NCBI GenBank assembly: GCA_003477185.1
Contig: DMTJ01000284.1
Coordinates: 1-7,350, forward strand
Length of the DNA: 7,350 nucleotides
Direction of reading: 5' to 3'
Source: Lentisphaeria bacterium
Lineage (GTDB): Bacteria; Verrucomicrobiota; Lentisphaeria; JABSQK01; UBA12247
The position numbers and the translations under genes are program-made. This document shows positions 4,224 to 7,350 of the stretch, piece after piece (position 1 is the first letter of the stretch; every line of letters starts with the position of its first letter). The notes beneath the pieces were generated by a model. That model saw only the letters and a program-made list of their open reading frames with translations, was not told the DNA's origin and searched no databases.

Positions 4224-6185
4224 TTACGGGCGCACGACCTCGCGCTGGCGCAGCTCCGCGATAAACTGCGACATTTTCACGCTCTCGCGCCCACTGTTTA
4301 GCGCCAGGGCTGAGACATGCACCTGCGGCCGGGCGACCTCGTACGCGTGCGGATCCTTGGCCAGCTGAAGCGGCATTTCGGCATGGGCAATCCCGACTGC
4401 GGACTCCGCACTCCGGCCACGAACTGCTGCCAGGGCACGCGCCGGACGAGTCCAATAGCCACGCGGATTTGCCGAGTTTCGGTCCATGCGATCGTCGGGG
4501 TCCGCCATCACGAGATAGGAAGAATACGGCGTGCGAATCTCGTGGGCATCGGACAGGCCCGCCAGCTCCTCACGCAGCTCTCGCGAGTCACCATCCAAAC
4601 GCAGTTGGGACATCAACGCCCCAATCCGACGGGCAGCCCACAGGTGAGGCACATGCGCGGTGGTTGCGGAGTCCGCAAGCTCCAGCATGTAAACCCACTC
4701 GCGAGGCTGGGCATTCACCATGCCCTGCAGTCTGATCGGGACCCTCCCGGAGCCTTCGTAACGCCCGGTGATAATCAGCTGTTGGCCGTCAGTAAGATCA
4801 GGAATTTGAGCGGGATACAAGCCGCTGAGGGTCGCGTGGCGGGAGACCAACTGCACGTCGGTCAGCACCGGTCTGGCACGCGTTGCGAAGTTCGCAGCGA
4901 TCGCCGCACTGGCATCTTCGCCATCGGCGTAAAACTTGGTGGTTCCGCCGCTCATGGCGGCAAGCTTATCGAACAAGCGCGCCGGGACATCAGCGCCAAG
5001 CGCGCATGTGTAAATTCGCGACGGCGGGCCGGGGAACTGGTGGGCACGGACCTCGCTCTCGAACAGACGTACGAAGGTCTTCCCCACCGTGGGCCGACCG
5101 TCGGTCACCCACAGCACACTGAACGGGCGGGAAGCGGCCGTACGCATCATTAGCGCCGGAAAAAGAGCTTCCGACATCGCGGTCCCGCAGCGGGGCACGG
5201 CTTGCCCGATAAACTCGAGCGCGTCTCGCTTTCGGTCCATGCCGACGAGGTCTTCGGCGAGCATCTCGACTTCCACGCCAATGCGCATGACATTGAAGCG
5301 GTCATCGGGCCGAAGCAGGTTAATACAGGCGCAGATGGCCTGTTGCGCTTCTTGAAAGCGCGCGCCTTTCATGCTCCCGGAGGTATCCAGCAGGAAGATG
5401 ATGTCCTGCGGAACCAGCCGATCACTCGGCGTGCGTAGTTGCGGCACCACAGACAACTGAAAATAGCCAGGTTGCTCGCTGTCGGTCCGATGACACAGTA
5501 GGTCGACACCAATCTCACCGTTAGCCGAAGAAACGTAGAGGATTAAGTCCTGGTCGGTATGGCCCAAGGACCAGGCGGCTTCGTGATTGGTCCGGCGCAG
5601 CAGGTCAATGCTGTGGCTGGGTGACATCACCGACTTCAACGGCTCCGTGGTGCGCACGCTGGCTTCGAACGAGAAGCTCTGCACGAGCCGACGTTCGCGT
5701 ACTCCACCTGCCAGCGGGCAGCGATAGGTGGCGAAACTTCCGGCGCTACCAAGCGCATGCTCGTAGGTAAGCTCGAGAGTTAGGCCTTCCGCTGGCACCT
5801 CCGGCAACGACACGACCAGCAGGCTCCCCGTGAGCTCTCCCCACCAGGCGGGATGGCCCGCGGCACGCCACTTTTTCACCGCTGCTTCGCTGCCGAGAAT
5901 CTCACCGGCGTATGGCTTGGAGCCCAAGTACGCGTAGCAGCGATCGACTTCGACACCAGCAGGAAAGGCAAACAGAAACTCACCGGCGAGAGACTGCCGA
6001 TGCTCGTTCTCAAAGGTGTGCGTCATCTTGGTGACGGCATGATTGTCCTCGATTCTAACGACCGTGTGGCACTCGGTGAGTGGGAGTAAAGGGAGTGCAC
6101 GGTCACTCGGAGCGAACACGCCGAGCGCGAATATGCTTTGTGCGATCAACGCCAGCAGAATGCCGATTACCGGTTTCATCATCAT
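4224..6185 (-). CDS. Secreted VIT + von Willebrand factor A domain protein
   Basis: The product is 653 aa from the first of three tandem Met codons. Residues about 4-22 are a signal peptide. Residues about 35-160 form a VIT (inter-alpha-trypsin inhibitor-type) domain, with the typical FENEHRQSLAGEFLFAFPAG stretch and a following YAGEI/KKWRAAG helix. A VWA domain spans about 260-430 with a complete metal-ion-dependent adhesion site: DTSGS (267-271), Thr335 and Asp362 in VTDGRPTVG. The region to about 560 contains the LWAARRIGAL and TPYSSYLVM motifs usual after VWA in VIT-VWA proteins. No C-terminal LPXTG-like signal, membrane segment or PEP-CTERM motif is visible, so it is probably periplasmic or released, acting through protein binding. 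The start overlaps the sulfatase stop as ATGA (6182-6185). AGG at 6187-6189 is 7 nt from the third ATG (6179), which may be the true start. Three palindrome copies lie in the C-terminal half. Confidence 0.92.
   Translation of the reverse strand: MMMKPVIGILLALIAQSIFALGVFAPSDRALPLLPLTECHTVVRIEDNHAVTKMTHTFENEHRQSLAGEFLFAFPAGVEVDRCYAYLGSKPYAGEILGSEAAVKKWRAAGHPAWWGELTGSLLVVSLPEVPAEGLTLELTYEHALGSAGSFATYRCPLAGGVRERRLVQSFSFEASVRTTEPLKSVMSPSHSIDLLRRTNHEAAWSLGHTDQDLILYVSSANGEIGVDLLCHRTDSEQPGYFQLSVVPQLRTPSDRLVPQDIIFLLDTSGSMKGARFQEAQQAICACINLLRPDDRFNVMRIGVEVEMLAEDLVGMDRKRDALEFIGQAVPRCGTAMSEALFPALMMRTAASRPFSVLWVTDGRPTVGKTFVRLFESEVRAHQFPGPPSRIYTCALGADVPARLFDKLAAMSGGTTKFYADGEDASAAIAANFATRARPVLTDVQLVSRHATLSGLYPAQIPDLTDGQQLIITGRYEGSGRVPIRLQGMVNAQPREWVYMLELADSATTAHVPHLWAARRIGALMSQLRLDGDSRELREELAGLSDAHEIRTPYSSYLVMADPDDRMDRNSANPRGYWTRPARALAAVRGRSAESAVGIAHAEMPLQLAKDPHAYEVARPQVHVSALALNSGRESVKMSQFIAELRQREVVRP
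4398..4410. repeat. Iterated palindrome copy 6
   Basis: TGCGGACTCCGCA, a 13-base perfect inverted repeat in which the internal pair is G-C rather than A-T. The next outer bases do not pair. It encodes Ala-Glu-Ser-Ala (residues 593-596) near the C-terminus of the VIT/VWA protein. Confidence 0.85.
4664..4678. repeat. Iterated palindrome copy 7
   Basis: TTGCGGAGTCCGCAA, a perfect inverted repeat around a central G, internal pair G-C. It encodes Ala-Asp-Ser-Ala (residues 504-507) of the VIT/VWA protein. Confidence 0.9.
4883..4897. repeat. Iterated palindrome copy 8
   Basis: TTGCGAAGTTCGCAG. The inner 13 bases are a perfect inverted repeat, internal pair A-T; the outermost pair is mismatched. 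It encodes Ala-Asn-Phe-Ala (residues 431-434) at the end of the VWA domain. Confidence 0.9.
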
Positions 6186-7350
6186 ACCTGCAAGGCTTCA
6201 AGTTGTGGCCAGAATTCCGGACCGGTATTGGATTGTGGCTCACCTGGCGTGCTGCGCCCCGCGGTTACGTACTGCCGCATGAGCGCGCCCAACTCGGCCA
6301 CAATCTCAGGATGCTCAGCCTCCAGATTAGCCCGCTCGCCGACATCTGCCTCCAGATCATAAAGCTGAATTGATGGCAAGCCTTGGAGGTCGTCGCTGCC
6401 GGGGCGGGGAAAACTCCAGCCGCCAGATCCGGGACAAAATTCGAGCTTCCAGCACCCCTTACGTATGGAAAATGAGCCATTGATCGAATGGTGTACGGTG
6501 GCTTCGCGCACCGGGTCCGCTGCAGAACCGCGCCACAAACCGAGGTTGCTGACGCTGTCCTCGGCGGCGTGATTTGGGAGGGAAACGTCGTGAATGTCAG
6601 CGACGGTCGCCAGCAGATCGGCCAGGCAGACCGTCTCGTCACAGCTGGTTCCAGCCTGGATTGCCGCTGGCCAACGCGTGAGCAACGGGATCCGGTGGCC
6701 GCCTTCGTAGATGTCCGCTTTGTGCCCGCGAAAGTGATAACTGGGCTGGTGCCCCACAGCGGCGAGCGCCTCAAAATCTGCCTGCGGACTACAGCCATTG
6801 TCGGCCGTGAAAATAAGGATCGTGTTCTCGGCCACACCGGCCTCTTCGAGTGCCACCATAACCTGGCCGACGACGTCATCGGTCATCAGGCAAAAGTCAC
6901 CATAGGCATTGGTGCCACTGGCTCCCTCAAAGGCCGCGGACGGCAGAATTGGCGTATGTGGCGAAGGCAGCGGCATGTAGGCATAGAAGGGTTGCCCGAT
7001 GGCCGCCTGCTCTTGGATGAATGCGCAGGTGCGTGAGGTAATCTCGGGCAACACTTGCTCAGGAATCAGATCTGCAGCAATCTCGCCAGCACGCATGAAC
7101 CGCTGGCCAGTGTAGCCCTCTTTCTCTGGATCCAACCGACGGATGTCCGTCGTCGTCGGCTGGTCGTCCTCGACCCAGACATAGGGAGGAAAGTCTAGCG
7201 AAGCGGCAATGCCGAAGAAGTGGTCGAATCCATGCGCAACCGGCCCGCCCTTCACAGCTCGGGAGAAGTCCAATTCGCCGTCGCTGTCACGGCCCCATTC
7301 CCAGCCCAGATGCCATTTGCCGAAGCAGGCTGTCGCGTAGCCTTGGTCCC
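6182..7350 (-). CDS. Sulfatase (formylglycine type, family S1), N-terminus outside window
   Basis: The visible 388 residues begin inside the sulfatase core, with GYATACFGKWHLGW at the right edge (the conserved Lys and His of the active site). PSPHTP follows at about 128-133 (conserved His), then the metal-binding TADNG at about 181-185 and RGHKADIYEGGHR at about 207-219, whose Lys contacts sulfate. The C-terminal subdomain ends at LEALQV. The N-terminal Cys/Ser-x-Pro-x-Arg signature that becomes formylglycine, the first metal Asp residues and any signal peptide lie beyond 7350. The reading frame is open to the edge; the internal Leu codon near 7273 is not a start. The family hydrolyses sulfate esters, often of algal or host glycans, in the periplasm; the substrate class cannot be read from this fragment. 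It ends in an ATGA overlap with the VIT/VWA gene, so the two are translated together. It has no copy of the iterated palindrome. Confidence 0.95.
   Translation of the reverse strand, partial: DQGYATACFGKWHLGWEWGRDSDGELDFSRAVKGGPVAHGFDHFFGIAASLDFPPYVWVEDDQPTTTDIRRLDPEKEGYTGQRFMRAGEIAADLIPEQVLPEITSRTCAFIQEQAAIGQPFYAYMPLPSPHTPILPSAAFEGASGTNAYGDFCLMTDDVVGQVMVALEEAGVAENTILIFTADNGCSPQADFEALAAVGHQPSYHFRGHKADIYEGGHRIPLLTRWPAAIQAGTSCDETVCLADLLATVADIHDVSLPNHAAEDSVSNLGLWRGSAADPVREATVHHSINGSFSIRKGCWKLEFCPGSGGWSFPRPGSDDLQGLPSIQLYDLEADVGERANLEAEHPEIVAELGALMRQYVTAGRSTPGEPQSNTGPEFWPQLEALQV
6187..6189 (-). promoter_or_regulatory. Weak Shine-Dalgarno AGG favouring the third Met of the VIT/VWA gene
   Basis: AGG lies inside the last codons of the sulfatase, 7 nt before the ATG at 6179. 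The first ATG (6185) is only 1 nt away and would have to rely on the ATGA overlap alone. Confidence 0.35.

Noticed and set aside
75..4897. CRISPR array or transposon-end interpretation of the repeated palindromes
   Set aside because: Spacing is irregular (hundreds of bases to over 1 kb), copies lie inside intact genes, and no transposase or cas gene is present.
4317..5153. Plus-strand open frame of 278 codons
   Set aside because: It is antisense to the VIT/VWA gene, whose domain motifs prove the minus strand is coding; no family features on the plus strand.

Overview
The window is GC-rich bacterial chromosome from a Gram-negative-type organism. It holds six protein genes and no RNA genes, insertion sequences or CRISPR array that I can see. 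A formylglycine-type sulfatase, a secreted VIT/VWA protein and a DUF547 protein together suggest a PVC-type bacterium (Verrucomicrobiota/Planctomycetota-like, perhaps marine). That is inference from gene content, not a phylogenetic result.

Layout, right to left on the minus strand: a sulfatase (7350-6182, its N-terminus lies outside the window) overlaps by ATGA a secreted VIT + VWA protein (6185-4224). This pair converges on a plus-strand DUF547 protein with a signal peptide (3401-4186). Divergent from the DUF547 gene, a second minus-strand operon begins near 3326. It encodes a large membrane GT-C-like domain fused to a GT2 domain of the TIGR04283 (arsenosugar biosynthesis glycosyltransferase) type, then a 303-residue protein of unknown function, then the start of an SGNH/GDSL lipase-esterase that runs off the left edge. 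The last two overlap by ATGA.

TIGR04283-type glycosyltransferases and DUF547 proteins recur in neighbourhoods of the arsenosugar radical-SAM genes, so the divergent pair may belong to that kind of glycosylation pathway. No arsM or arsS gene is in the window. The sulfatase/VWA pair looks like a separate, envelope or periplasmic unit.

The most striking feature is not a gene. A 13-15 bp odd-centred palindrome, TGCG-R-A-S-T-Y-CGCA with usually TT/AA or CT/AG outer bases, occurs eight times (plus one copy with a single mismatch). All copies lie inside coding sequence, in four of the six genes. Its internal base pair varies in a compensating way (A-T, G-C, or G.T on the coding strand). Seven of eight copies sit in the same codon register, encoding Ala-[Glu/Lys/Asn/Asp]-[Phe/Ser]-Ala. 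It behaves like a highly iterated palindrome of the HIP1 kind known from cyanobacteria, but with a different sequence. It is the best candidate here for an undescribed system.
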